From Actinomycetota bacterium (GTDB lineage Bacteria; Actinomycetota; Actinomycetes; S36-B12; CAIYMF01), in NCBI GenBank assembly GCA_026393115.1, contig JAPLAU010000028.1:157727-221726 (forward strand): DNA of 64,000 nucleotides. The letters are read 5' to 3'. A program made the position numbers and the translations under genes. The notes under the pieces were generated by a model, which saw only the letters and a list, made by a program, of their open reading frames with translations, did no database searches and was not told where the DNA came from. Every line of letters begins with the position of its first letter. The stretch's first letter is position 1. Of the stretch, positions 7,754-16,442 are shown piece after piece.

Positions 7754-8641
7754 ATGAGCGTCACTAAGGCTGTCATTCCTGCTGCGGGACTCGGTACCCG
7801 TTTCCTTCCCGCCACGAAGGCGACGCCTAAGGAGATGCTGCCGGTTGTTGATAAGCCGGCGATCCAGTACGTGGTCGAGGAGGCCGTCGCCGCTGGCCTT
7901 GATGACCTGCTCTTCATCACGGGAAAGAGCAAGCGGTCGCTTGAGGACCATTTCGATCGCAATGCCGAGCTTGAGGGCGCACTAGCGGCCAAGGGTGACT
8001 CTGACCGGCTGTCGCTCGTGCAGTTTCCGACCTCGTTGGGACACATCCACTACGTACGTCAGGGTGAGCCGCTCGGCCTCGGACACGCGGTGCTTCAGGC
8101 CGAGCATCACGTCGGTGATGAACCATTCGCCGTACTGCTGGGTGACGACTTGATTGACGAGAGCAATCCCATTCTGCCGCGCATGCTCGAGGTGCAGCGC
8201 GAACTCGGTGGCAGTGTCATCTGCCTGATGGGAGTGCCGCCGGCAGACATTTCGCTCTATGGCTGCGCCGCAGTGAAGGCCAGCGATATGCCCGGCATCC
8301 TGGGCATCTCTGATCTTGTCGAGAAGCCGTCGGCCGATGAAGCCCCCAGCAACTTCGCGATCATCGGTCGCTATGTTCTGTCGCCCGATGTCTTCTCGGT
8401 CCTGCGCGAAACCAAACCGGGCAAGGGCGGCGAGATTCAACTCACCGATGCCTTGCGTGTACTGGCGCAGAGAGGCGAGGTTCACGGTGTGGTCTTCGAC
8501 GGTTTGCGCTACGACACAGGCGATCGGCTCTCCTACCTGAAGGCCGTGGTGTCCATTGCTGCTCGACGCGACGATCTGGGTCCGCCACTGCGCGCCTGGC
8601 TCGAAGCGTTGGTCGCTGGCGGCTTTGCTGACCTGGCCTGA
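7754..8641 (+). CDS. galU: UTP--glucose-1-phosphate uridylyltransferase
   Basis: Makes UDP-glucose from UTP and glucose-1-phosphate for cell-wall glycans, glycolipids and trehalose. The nucleotide-binding loop GLGTRFLPATK is at residues 12-22 and KEMLPVVDKPAIQYVVEEA follows. Further family blocks are FITGKSKRSLEDHFD, VLLGDDLIDE, and EIQLTDALRVL near the C-terminus, with YDTGDRLSYLKA. Length (295) is normal. It heads the conserved actinobacterial series galU-glp-rimJ-sepX and starts directly behind a -10 box. Confidence 0.96.
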   Translation: MSVTKAVIPAAGLGTRFLPATKATPKEMLPVVDKPAIQYVVEEAVAAGLDDLLFITGKSKRSLEDHFDRNAELEGALAAKGDSDRLSLVQFPTSLGHIHYVRQGEPLGLGHAVLQAEHHVGDEPFAVLLGDDLIDESNPILPRMLEVQRELGGSVICLMGVPPADISLYGCAAVKASDMPGILGISDLVEKPSADEAPSNFAIIGRYVLSPDVFSVLRETKPGKGGEIQLTDALRVLAQRGEVHGVVFDGLRYDTGDRLSYLKAVVSIAARRDDLGPPLRAWLEALVAGGFADLA

Positions 8642-8645
8642 TTCG

Positions 8646-9545
8646 ATGGAAAGCACGGTTGACGAGCAACTTGGAGAGTTGTTCACGGGCCTGGAATCTC
8701 TACAGCCCATTCATGTCGGTTTGCTTGAAGCCATTGGCTGCTTCGTAGCTCGCGACGTCGTGGCCCGCACCATCGGCGAACCCGACCGCGTCGTCCTTCC
8801 GGCGGGCGCGCTCGTCACCACGCGACAGTTGGCACGCGTTGCCAGCGCCGGAATCACTGCAATCGAGGTAGCGCCGCGGCCCCGCGTCGTGGTGCTGTCG
8901 TTGGGTGATGAACCTGCCAGTCCAACTGCGGCCACGGCACTGGTCGTCGCCGCCGCGAGTCAGGAAGCCGGTGCGGAGGTCTACCGCGCTTCCATCCACC
9001 ACGTGGAGCCCCGCACGTTGCGTGAGTTGCTCGAGGATCAATTGGTGCGCGCTGATGTGCTCGTCATCATCGGCGGCGCGGAAGAGACGATCGGCCCGGT
9101 TCTCGATGAAGCCCTCACCCACCTTGGCGAGGTTCCGGCCTTCGAATTTGCCACCGAGCCTGCGATCCCCCACCGATTCGGACGCATTGGCAACGATTCG
9201 ACACCCGTATTCGTATTCCCAGTGAGCGCACTCAGCGCCTACGCGCTCTTTGAAATGCTGCTTCGCCCGTTTCTTCGCGTTCTGGCTGCTGACCCAACTC
9301 CCTTCCGGCAAACAGTGAAGGCGCGCGTGCGCATGGCGCTGACATCACCCCGTGGGCGTCAGGAATTTCGCTTCGGACTCATCGACGTGACCGACGGAGT
9401 GTTTGAATTCGCGCCACTCCCGGCCGTCGAACCGCTCACCGTTCTCGCCGAGTCGACTGCTTTGGGAATCATCCCTGCCGACGTCTCCACGGTTGAGCGG
9501 GGTTCGTCGCTGTTTGTGATCCCATTGACGGGGCCGACGACATGA
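8646..9545 (+). CDS. glp: Glp: gephyrin/MoeA-like protein lacking the MoeA catalytic segment
   Basis: This 299-residue MoeA relative sits between galU and the rimJ-like gene, exactly where actinobacteria carry Glp, which in Corynebacterium binds FtsZ-SepF and the membrane receptor Glpr. The start helix HVGLLEAIGCFVARDVVA (23-40) jumps directly to the end of MoeA domain I (VVLPAGALVTTRQLARVASAG, 49-69), so about 110 residues are absent, including the conserved SxMDGYA segment and all of domain II. Domain III is altered: SLGDE (85-89) replaces STGDE, and the GGVSxGxxD substrate motif reads GGAEETIGPVLD (143-154). ATG 8646 begins four bases after galU. Molybdenum-cofactor synthesis is therefore unlikely. 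Confidence 0.8.
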   Translation: MESTVDEQLGELFTGLESLQPIHVGLLEAIGCFVARDVVARTIGEPDRVVLPAGALVTTRQLARVASAGITAIEVAPRPRVVVLSLGDEPASPTAATALVVAAASQEAGAEVYRASIHHVEPRTLRELLEDQLVRADVLVIIGGAEETIGPVLDEALTHLGEVPAFEFATEPAIPHRFGRIGNDSTPVFVFPVSALSAYALFEMLLRPFLRVLAADPTPFRQTVKARVRMALTSPRGRQEFRFGLIDVTDGVFEFAPLPAVEPLTVLAESTALGIIPADVSTVERGSSLFVIPLTGPTT

Positions 9546-10147
9546 GGGTGTCGTGGCCGGTGTCATTAACCGAGGGCGCTGTGACGCTGAGGCCGCTGCG
9601 GCAGCGCGATGCCACGGCGTGGCGCGAGGTGCGTGCCCGTAATGCTGAGTGGCTCGGTCCGTGGGAGTCGACTTTGCCCGGACCCGACAGTGATCGACCG
9701 GCGTCATTTGGCGCGATGGTGCGCCTGCTCAAGCATGAGGCGCGAGCGGGCCGCAATCTTGGCTTCGCGATTACTCACGATGATCGTTTCGTGGGCCAAA
9801 TCACTCTGGGTGGTATCACCTGGGGCTCACTGCGTGGCGCCTACGTGGGCTACTGGATTGATCAGGCCGTGGCCGGTCAAGGAATCGCGCCGACGGCGGT
9901 CGCGATGGTGTGCGATCACGCATGGTTCAACCTGCAGTTGCACCGTATTGAGGTCAATGTGCGGCCCGAGAACGAGCGCAGCTTACGAGTAGTCGACAAG
10001 CTTGGATTCCGGCGGGAGGGAGTGCGCCCTCGCTACCTTCACATCGACGGCGAATGGCGTGATCACGTGAGTTTCGCGCTCAATTCCGATGAAGTGCCCG
10101 GTGGTCTGCTGGCTCGTTGGCGGGGGTCGAATCCAGCCTCGTTGTGA
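9542..10147 (+). CDS. GNAT N-acetyltransferase, RimJ-like
   Basis: A 201-residue GCN5-type acetyltransferase of the RimJ/RimL branch, which uses acetyl-CoA to acetylate protein N-termini. It shows LTEGAVTLRPLRQRDATAW at the start, a central GYWIDQAVAGQGIAPTAV acetyl-CoA loop, and the signature NERSLRVVDKLGFRREGV at the C-terminal third. Its ATG overlaps the glp stop by four bases. Rv0995 occupies this place in Mycobacterium. Its substrate is unknown. Confidence 0.87.
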   Translation: MRVSWPVSLTEGAVTLRPLRQRDATAWREVRARNAEWLGPWESTLPGPDSDRPASFGAMVRLLKHEARAGRNLGFAITHDDRFVGQITLGGITWGSLRGAYVGYWIDQAVAGQGIAPTAVAMVCDHAWFNLQLHRIEVNVRPENERSLRVVDKLGFRREGVRPRYLHIDGEWRDHVSFALNSDEVPGGLLARWRGSNPASL

Positions 10148-10233
10148 TAGGCCAACTGGAACTGCGTTTGCTCGATGTGCGACACGCCGTTACTCTCCGT
10201 TCACCAATGAGACCGTAAAGGGTGAATGGCACC

Positions 10234-10239
10234 TACATT
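10234..10239 (+). promoter_or_regulatory. Possible -10 box TACATT for sepX
   Basis: TACATT ends eight bases before the ATG at 10248. The 100-bp gap after the rimJ-like gene and this box suggest sepX has its own promoter with little or no leader. Confidence 0.4.
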
Positions 10240-10247
10240 GTGGTGGC

Positions 10248-11165
10248 ATGGGGTCCGGGTTTATTTACGCCGTGATCGTTGGTCTATGGGCTCTTGTACT
10301 GATTCCGGTGTGGCTTCGCAGTCACGACCGTACGGGAGAGGTACGACAGATCGATAAGTACCGGGCAGCAATGACCTCGTTGTCTGGCCGCGAATACCGA
10401 AGTAGCGGGGGGTCGAAGCCCTCTGCTCAGCACCCTCGGGAGACCGCAGTGCGCAATACGCACGACTCGGATGTTACTGACGAGTGGCATGAGCCAACCG
10501 CGGCCGAGCTGGCCGCGACGCGTCGTCGTTTGGTGATGGCAGTACTGGCCGGGCTGATGGCCGGGGCGATCATCTTGGCGCTGCTTGACGTCCTGCCCCT
10601 GTGGTTCCTGCTCTTGCCGGCCGCCCTGCTCGGTGGTTTCGGTCTCATTTCTCGCCAGCAGGCGCTCGCGGCCGAATCTCGTGAGCGTCGTGAACATGAG
10701 CGTCATGCTTCCCATCAAGCTCAGCGCGAGCGCGAGCTTGCGTCGGCTCCGCAGCAGCAACGTCGCTACGCGACGACGTCGACGGTTCGGCCGGCCGACA
10801 CGTCCAGCGAACTTCCCGAAGTTCGCCGCGCAGTGCACCCCACCGAGGCGCAGTTGGCCCGCGAAGTCGATCGAGGCTGGGAAGCCACCAACGCTCCACT
10901 TCCCACGTATGTGTCCGCACCCCGAGCCAGCCGCATTCCGCGCGTCATCGATCTCACGCACACCGGTGACTGGGGCGGTGAGGCAATGGTCGAGGAAGCG
11001 CGCCGCGTGCAGGCCGCCGACACCTTCTCCAAAGACGCTGTGTTCGACCAATTCTCGGCCGGCATCGATGACGATGCGTTCTTCGATCAACTCGCAGCTG
11101 AGACCCACGGAAGGCGCTCCGCGGACTTCTTTGACCAGAGCGCACCGCGCGCTGTCAACGACTAG
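10248..11165 (+). CDS. sepX: SepX/Glpr: divisome membrane protein
   Basis: The 305-residue protein starts MGSGFIYAVIVGLWALVLIP, the signature N-terminal membrane segment of SepX (Streptomyces) and Glpr (Corynebacterium), actinobacteria-specific cell-division proteins; Glpr is the membrane receptor of Glp. TM1 is at 4-23. Two further helices (96-113 and 117-134) form a hairpin. A charged coiled-coil-like stretch (138-170) is followed by the conserved RVIDLTHTGDW at 232-242 and an acidic tail with FDQ repeats. ATG 10248 is used because it begins the conserved N-terminus; the frame is open upstream into the acetyltransferase. Confidence 0.88.
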   Translation: MGSGFIYAVIVGLWALVLIPVWLRSHDRTGEVRQIDKYRAAMTSLSGREYRSSGGSKPSAQHPRETAVRNTHDSDVTDEWHEPTAAELAATRRRLVMAVLAGLMAGAIILALLDVLPLWFLLLPAALLGGFGLISRQQALAAESRERREHERHASHQAQRERELASAPQQQRRYATTSTVRPADTSSELPEVRRAVHPTEAQLAREVDRGWEATNAPLPTYVSAPRASRIPRVIDLTHTGDWGGEAMVEEARRVQAADTFSKDAVFDQFSAGIDDDAFFDQLAAETHGRRSADFFDQSAPRAVND

Positions 11166-11190
11166 CCCTTTGGTAGAGTCGCGAACTCAA

Positions 11191-11267
11191 GGGGCTGTGG
11201 CGCAGGCCGGTAGCGCACCTCGTTCGCATCGAGGGGGTCAGGGGTTCAAATCCCCTCAGCTCCACCA
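11191..11267 (+). tRNA. tRNA-Ala (CGC)
   Basis: A full cloverleaf: acceptor GGGGCTG pairs with CAGCTCC, including the G3-U70 wobble that identifies alanine tRNAs. The anticodon stem CCTCG/CGAGG encloses TTCGCAT with anticodon CGC. The T-arm contains GGTTCAAATCC. The 3' CCA is encoded in the DNA. It follows sepX by 25 bp and ends just before a strong terminator. Confidence 0.95.
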
Positions 11268-11269
11268 CG

Positions 11270-11312
11270 TGAGGGGTACTGGGTTCATTCCCGGTGCCCC
11301 TCATTGTTGTTC
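11270..11312 (+). terminator. Rho-independent terminator after tRNA-Ala
   Basis: A 14-bp stem (TGAGGGGTACTGGG with CCCGGTGCCCCTCA, two G-U pairs) around a six-base loop, followed by TTGTTGTT. It would end the tRNA-Ala transcript and any sepX read-through. Confidence 0.85.
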
Positions 11313-11359
11313 CGATGGCGCGTTCGAATTGTGAATGCCGCGCCGGTACCTCGATTGCC

Positions 11360-11410
11360 CATTCTCTGGGCAGAGTGATGCGTTTTACGCACCGATTTGC
11401 CCAGAGAATG
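11360..11410. terminator. Long hairpin between tRNA-Ala and pmt
   Basis: Perfect 13-bp arms CATTCTCTGGGCA and TGCCCAGAGAATG enclose 25 bases that hold a nested TGCG-TTTTA-CGCA hairpin. It lies 35 bp beyond the pmt stop (minus strand) and may end or stabilise that message. No clear T-run follows on either strand. Its arms differ from the three GCGAGTYCATC palindromes elsewhere in the window. Confidence 0.5.
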
Positions 11411-11444
11411 CGTGAATCGCACACACTCAGCGGTTCGTGAACCG

Positions 11445-13058
11445 CTACACCCAACTCGGGAACCACATGTGGATGTGCCAGTACTCATACGGCACCACTT
11501 GTCCGGTCCAGATCGGATAGAAGAATCCGCTGACTGCCAGTGCCAGCAGCACGATGCCGCCGGCGAACATCGCACCCCACATACGTCGCGCTGGTGAAGC
11601 GAGTGTGGGGCCCAGAATTGTGCCGAGGGTCATCGCCAATGCCATCACGACGAAGGGCAGGAAGGCGATTGAGTAGAACGTGAAGATCGTGCGCTCCTGG
11701 AACAGCAACCAAGGGAACCAACCGGCGATGAAGCCGACGATGACTGCGCCACTGCGCCAGTCGCGGTGAGCGATCCAGCGCCACAACTGATGGACGAGCG
11801 CCACGGTCGCCGCCCACCAGATGATGGGGTTTCCGAGTGCGGTGACGGCGGCACTGCAACTGTCGACCGTGCAGCCGTTCTCACCGTTCTTGTAACTCTC
11901 GTAGTAGAACGAGGTGGGTCGACCCTGAACCGGCCAGCTCCACGCGTTCGATTGGTATGAGTGCGGCGAGGTCAATCCGACATGGAAATGCCATGCCTCA
12001 AGGTGGTAGTGCACCAAACTGCGTAAGGCCTCGGGAAGGAACAGCAGCCCTTCGGTGGGATTACTCGCCGCCCAGTTGCGATCCCAGCCACCGTCGGTGA
12101 GGAACCAGCCGGTCCAGGTCACAAGATAGGTAATGCCGGCGACGACGACGAGATACACGAAGGCCGGAACGGCATCGCGTACGAGCATCGACACCAGGGG
12201 GTGGCGAATGTCGACGACGCGGCGCGCGCCGACATCCCAGGCGATGGTGAGTAGCGCAAAGAGCGCCAGGAACCAGAGCCCAGACCACTTTGTGCCAATG
12301 GTGAAGCCAAGGAACACGCCGGCGACAATGCGCCACGGACGCCACAACATCCAAGGGCCGAGCCCTGCCGCGATCGCGGTACGTCCGGGTCCCTCGATGT
12401 CGACGAGATTGGCCAGTCGTCGCCGCATGAAGTCGCGGTCGAGTAGCAGGGCACCGAACGCGACCAGCGCGCAGAACATGAGCGTCTGATCGAGAAGCGC
12501 CGTGCGACTGTGCACGATGGCTTGACCATCGATGGCCATCAGTAGGCCGGCAGCGGCACCGATCAACGTTGAGCGGGTGAGCCGGCGCGTGATGCGAGTG
12601 ACTAGGAGAACCGCGATCACCCCGAGTACGGCCATGCTGAATCGCCAGCCGAAGGGGGTGACTCCGAAGAGTTGCTCGCCGAACGCGATGACCCACTTAC
12701 CCAGTGGGGGATGTACGACGAAATCGGCGGCCGTGGTGAACACATCGGTATTGCCGGCGAGAATCTTGTCGTCGGCTCCGTCGACAGTGCGTCGCTCGTA
12801 GCCGAAGCGCAGCATCGAGAACGCTTCTTTCATGTAGTACGTCTCGTCGAATACCACCGCGTGCGGTTGCCCGAGATCCCAAAAACGCAAGATGGCGGCG
12901 AACACCGAAATTCCGAGGGCAGTGAGCCAGCCGGCGAGCCGATCGGTGGGCATCGGAATGACCAACCGCTCGCGAATTGCGGCCGCGCGCTCAGACCGCC
13001 GCACGGCTGCAGCCTCGGGGGCCGGACCCGGCGGCGTCGCTATATCGATGACGGCCAC
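11445..13058 (-). CDS. pmt: Polyprenyl-phosphate-mannose--protein mannosyltransferase
   Basis: A GT39-family integral membrane glycosyltransferase (537 residues) that transfers mannose from polyprenyl-phosphate-mannose to Ser/Thr of proteins exported by Sec, as Rv1002c does in Mycobacterium. The catalytic Asp-Glu pair lies in VVFDETYYMKEAF (residues 71-72). About ten membrane helices follow, and the C-terminus WHIHMWFPSWV is typical. The start is GTG 13058, six bases after TACCAT. It is divergent from rsmI, as in other actinobacteria. Confidence 0.92.
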   Translation of the reverse strand: MAVIDIATPPGPAPEAAAVRRSERAAAIRERLVIPMPTDRLAGWLTALGISVFAAILRFWDLGQPHAVVFDETYYMKEAFSMLRFGYERRTVDGADDKILAGNTDVFTTAADFVVHPPLGKWVIAFGEQLFGVTPFGWRFSMAVLGVIAVLLVTRITRRLTRSTLIGAAAGLLMAIDGQAIVHSRTALLDQTLMFCALVAFGALLLDRDFMRRRLANLVDIEGPGRTAIAAGLGPWMLWRPWRIVAGVFLGFTIGTKWSGLWFLALFALLTIAWDVGARRVVDIRHPLVSMLVRDAVPAFVYLVVVAGITYLVTWTGWFLTDGGWDRNWAASNPTEGLLFLPEALRSLVHYHLEAWHFHVGLTSPHSYQSNAWSWPVQGRPTSFYYESYKNGENGCTVDSCSAAVTALGNPIIWWAATVALVHQLWRWIAHRDWRSGAVIVGFIAGWFPWLLFQERTIFTFYSIAFLPFVVMALAMTLGTILGPTLASPARRMWGAMFAGGIVLLALAVSGFFYPIWTGQVVPYEYWHIHMWFPSWV

Positions 13059-13064
13059 CGCACC

Positions 13065-13070
13065 ATGGTA
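13065..13070 (-). promoter_or_regulatory. -10 box TACCAT for pmt
   Basis: TACCAT on the minus strand with a 6-nt spacer to the GTG at 13058. It lies in the 45-bp divergent pmt/rsmI gap. Confidence 0.6.
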
Positions 13071-13103
13071 CGTTTCCGATCCTCATCACAAGGCGGTGGA
13101 CGC

Positions 13104-13949
13104 ATGACGGGACGACTGATTCTCGCGGCGACCCCGATTGGCGACGTCGACGACGCGTCACCGCGCCTGCGCCGCGCGCTCGAGTCGGCCGATGTGATCG
13201 CTGCCGAAGACACCCGCCGCCTGCTTCGACTGGCCAACAGTCTGGGGGCCACGCTCGCGGCGCCCGTGGTGGCGTATCACGATTCGGTCGAGCGCGAGCG
13301 CCTTCCTCGACTGATGGAAAAGCTGCGCGGCGGGGCGCTGGTGGTGCTCGTGACTGATGCCGGAATGCCGTCGGTGAGTGATCCTGGCTACCGCCTCGTT
13401 GAGGCTGCGGTGCGAGAGGGCGTCGACGTTTCCGTCATACCGGGCCCTTCGGCTGTCACCACTGCCCTCGCTGTCAGCGGACTGCCCGTTGATCGGTTCT
13501 GTTTCGAAGGCTTCCTCCCCCGGCGCAGTGGGGAGCGTTCGGCACGCCTTGCCGACCTCGCCTCCGAGCGTCGCACGATGGTGTTTTTCGAGGCGCCGCA
13601 CCGGCTTGCAGCCATGCTGACGGCTCTGGAGGCAGCGTTCGGAAGTGAGCGCGCGGCCGCGGTGTGTCGAGAACTCACCAAGACACACGAGGAAGTCGTG
13701 CGCGGAACGCTTTCCGAACTCGTCGCGTGGACTGAAGGCGGGGTGCGCGGAGAGGTCACGCTGGTCGTGGCGGGAGCCGATGCCTCATCTGAAAAGGTCT
13801 CGGGCGACGACCTAGTGGCGCGTGTTCAGGCGCTCGTGGCCCTCGGCTCCGATCGGCGCGAAGCCATCAGCGAGGTCGCACGCACCAGCGGATTACCGCG
13901 CCGAGCAGTATTTGACGCGATGGTGGCGGCCAAGCCGCGAACATCCTGA
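13104..13949 (+). CDS. rsmI: 16S rRNA 2'-O-methyltransferase RsmI
   Basis: Methylates the 2'-OH of C1402 in 16S rRNA using SAM. The 281-residue protein shows the SAM-binding N-terminal block LILAATPIGDVDDASPR, then AAEDTRRLLRL, VTDAGMPSVSDPGYRLV and FCFEGFLPRRSGER, all diagnostic of RsmI. The frame is open far upstream opposite pmt, but ATG 13104 begins the conserved protein. It is the first gene of a rightward run rsmI-metG-tatD-rsmA-ispE. Confidence 0.93.
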   Translation: MTGRLILAATPIGDVDDASPRLRRALESADVIAAEDTRRLLRLANSLGATLAAPVVAYHDSVERERLPRLMEKLRGGALVVLVTDAGMPSVSDPGYRLVEAAVREGVDVSVIPGPSAVTTALAVSGLPVDRFCFEGFLPRRSGERSARLADLASERRTMVFFEAPHRLAAMLTALEAAFGSERAAAVCRELTKTHEEVVRGTLSELVAWTEGGVRGEVTLVVAGADASSEKVSGDDLVARVQALVALGSDRREAISEVARTSGLPRRAVFDAMVAAKPRTS

Positions 13950-13963
13950 CCAGCGGTGGCCCG

Positions 13964-13969
13964 TAGGAT
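13964..13969 (+). promoter_or_regulatory. -10 box TAGGAT for metG
   Basis: TAGGAT with a 6-nt spacer to the metG ATG at 13976; no ribosome-binding site lies between. Confidence 0.6.
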
Positions 13970-13975
13970 CACATC

Positions 13976-15589
13976 ATGGCTGGGGCTCACGGTAAGGCGT
14001 ACTACGTCACAACGCCGATCTACTACGTCAACGACGCACCACACATCGGGCATGCGTACACGACGACGGCGGGTGACGTGCTCACTCGCTGGCATCGTCA
14101 GCGCGGCGAGGACGTGTGGTTCCTCACCGGTGTCGACGAGCACGGCCAGAAAGTGATGCGCGCGGCAGAAGCCAATGGACTCGCACCCCAGGAGTGGGCC
14201 GACCGGCTCGTCACCGACGCATGGCGGCCGGTACTCGAAACAATCAACGCGGCCAACGACGATTTCATTCGCACGACTGAGACGCGCCACACGCGTCGCG
14301 TACAGGACTTCGTCACGAAGCTGCATGACGGCGGCCATATCTTCGAGGGCGAGTACGAAGCGCCTTACTGCGTGGGCTGCGAGGAGTTCAAGCTCGCAGG
14401 CGATCTACTTCCGGGCGAGGGTGAGCTCGAGGGTCAGTTGCTGTGTCCGATTCACAGTCGACCGGTCGAGATTGTCAGCGAGACCAACTGGTTCTTCCGA
14501 TTGTCGGCATTCGCCGATCGACTCATTGAGCATTACGAACTCAATCCACACGCCGTGCAGCCGCAGTCGGCCTACAACGAGGTGATGTCGTTCATCCGTC
14601 AGGGTCTCGATGATCTGTCGATCTCGCGGTCGACGTTCGACTGGGGAATTGACGTTCCGTGGGATCCCGATCAGGTCATCTACGTGTGGTTCGACGCGTT
14701 GCTCAACTACGCGACGGCCGTAGGGCTCGGCGACTCCCCGACCAGTGAAGGCGGCCGAAAGTTCGCCAACACCTGGCCAGCTGACGTTCACCTTGTCGGA
14801 AAGGACATCCTGCGCTTCCACGCCGTGATTTGGCCGGCAATGTTGATGGCGGCTGAACTACCGTTGCCGGGCATGGTGTTCGCCCACGGTTGGCTGCTGG
14901 TCGGCGGCGAGAAGATGAGCAAGAGCAAGCTCACCGGAATCGCGCCGAGTCAGATCATTGATCACTTCGGTGCTGACGCTTTCCGCTACTACTTCTTGCG
15001 CGCGATCAACTTCGGCCAGGACGGCTCGTTCTCGTGGGAAGACATGTCAGCTCGCTACACGTCCGAACTTGCGAACGGTCTGGGCAACCTCGCATCACGC
15101 GCGACGGCGATGGTCGGGCGATACTGCGATGGCGTGCTGCCCGAACCGGGTGCGTTGACCAACGCCGATCGCGCACTGATCGAACTACTTCGCACGACGG
15201 TTGAGACGACCGACGCGGCGATGTTGCGACTTGAGTTCTCCGTGGGCTTGGCCTCGCTCAAGGAATTTGTCGACGCGGTGAACCTCTACGTCACCGAGCA
15301 AGAGCCGTGGAAGGTCGCTAAGGCAGTCGACGATCCGGTACAGGTCGAGCGCCTGCACACGATTTTGTACGTGATGTGCGAGTGCCTGCGGGCTCTGAGC
15401 GTGCTCTACAGCCCGGTGATGCCGACGGCGATGGATTCGCTCTGGAAGCAACTCGGCGCCAACGCATCGCTTGGTCCGATCCTCGAACAACGCGTTCAGA
15501 CGGCTGGCCACTGGGGCGTGCTACCTGTGGGCAGCGTGGTCACCAAGGGCGACAGTCTCTTCCCTCGACTCGACGACGCTGAGGCCTAA
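13976..15589 (+). CDS. metG: Methionyl-tRNA synthetase
   Basis: Charges tRNA-Met and initiator tRNA with methionine. The HIGH motif is at residues 23-26 (APHIGHAY) and KMSKS near residue 313. The connective insertion carries a single knuckle, CVGCE followed about 30 residues later by CPIH, as in the type-2 enzymes. The anticodon-binding helical domain fills the C-terminal third. The protein (537 residues) lacks the optional C-terminal tRNA-binding EMAP domain. Confidence 0.96.
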   Translation: MAGAHGKAYYVTTPIYYVNDAPHIGHAYTTTAGDVLTRWHRQRGEDVWFLTGVDEHGQKVMRAAEANGLAPQEWADRLVTDAWRPVLETINAANDDFIRTTETRHTRRVQDFVTKLHDGGHIFEGEYEAPYCVGCEEFKLAGDLLPGEGELEGQLLCPIHSRPVEIVSETNWFFRLSAFADRLIEHYELNPHAVQPQSAYNEVMSFIRQGLDDLSISRSTFDWGIDVPWDPDQVIYVWFDALLNYATAVGLGDSPTSEGGRKFANTWPADVHLVGKDILRFHAVIWPAMLMAAELPLPGMVFAHGWLLVGGEKMSKSKLTGIAPSQIIDHFGADAFRYYFLRAINFGQDGSFSWEDMSARYTSELANGLGNLASRATAMVGRYCDGVLPEPGALTNADRALIELLRTTVETTDAAMLRLEFSVGLASLKEFVDAVNLYVTEQEPWKVAKAVDDPVQVERLHTILYVMCECLRALSVLYSPVMPTAMDSLWKQLGANASLGPILEQRVQTAGHWGVLPVGSVVTKGDSLFPRLDDAEA

Positions 15590-15594
15590 CCCGC

Positions 15595-16431
15595 GTGGAT
15601 GGCCTGCCCGAGGCGCCGGAGCCGCTGCCCTTGCCGGTGATCGATAGCCATTGCCACCTCGACATGCGTGCCGGAATTGAGGGGCTCGACATTGACGAGG
15701 CGGTGGCGCTCGCCGCTGAGGTCGGTGTCGATCGCTTCGTGCAGGTGGGGTGCGATGTTGAAGGTGCGCGATGGTCGGTGCTCGCTGCGCAGCGACTGGC
15801 GCCCGTCGTGGCAACAGTGGCGCTGCATCCCAATGAGGCGCCGCGACTTGCTGCCAAAGGTGGTCGTGAGGCGTTCGAACTCGCGATGTCGGAGATTGAG
15901 GTACTCGCCGCCGACGAAGCAGTGGTTGCAGTGGGCGAAACCGGTCTGGATTTCTTCCGTACCGGTGATGAAGGTCGAGACATTCAGGAAGAGTCGTTTC
16001 GCCGACACATTCAACTAGCGCGTCGTCTCGGAAAGCCCGTGGTCGTGCACGATCGCGAAGCACACGCCGACGTCATTCGCGTTCTCGACGACGAACCGTC
16101 GCCGCCGGCGGTGGTGCTGCACTGCTTCAGTGGCGACACTGACTTTGCGCGCGAAGCGGTGGTTCGCGGCTGGTTCTGCTCTTTCGCTGGAACCGTGACG
16201 TTTAAGAACGCACAGCCGTTGCGCGATGCCTTGCGACTCGTGCCTGATGAATTGGTGCTGGTCGAAACCGATGCGCCGTACCTGACGCCTTCGCCTCACC
16301 GAGGTCGTCCGAATTCGCCGTACCTGATTCCACACACGGTGCGCACGATGGCGCAGGTGCGCGATCAATCGGTCGAGAAACTGTGCATGCTGTTGCGCGA
16401 CAACACATTCCAGGTCTTCGGGCAGTGGTAG
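15595..16431 (+). CDS. tatD: TatD-family metal-dependent DNase
   Basis: A TIM-barrel metallohydrolase (278 residues) of the TatD family, which contains 3'-5' exonucleases acting in DNA repair and turnover. Metal ligands are visible in IDSHCHLD near the N-terminus, [28 protein letters not shown] and ETDAPYL. The start is GTG, three bases after the metG stop region. Many actinobacteria have an rpf gene between tatD and rsmA; none is present here. Confidence 0.92.
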   Translation: MDGLPEAPEPLPLPVIDSHCHLDMRAGIEGLDIDEAVALAAEVGVDRFVQVGCDVEGARWSVLAAQRLAPVVATVALHPNEAPRLAAKGGREAFELAMSEIEVLAADEAVVAVGETGLDFFRTGDEGRDIQEESFRRHIQLARRLGKPVVVHDREAHADVIRVLDDEPSPPAVVLHCFSGDTDFAREAVVRGWFCSFAGTVTFKNAQPLRDALRLVPDELVLVETDAPYLTPSPHRGRPNSPYLIPHTVRTMAQVRDQSVEKLCMLLRDNTFQVFGQW

Positions 16432-16442
16432 CCGACGCAGCC

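Noticed and set aside
8646-9545. Glp as a frameshifted full-length moeA
   Set aside because: The missing segment would have to lie between residues 40 and 49, but the gene is continuous there and the galU stop lies just 4 bases before the start, so there is no room for a hidden MoeA part in another frame.
12672-13103. N-terminal extension of rsmI over pmt
   Set aside because: The conserved RsmI N-terminus starts at 13104; the upstream part is antisense to the pmt coding region.
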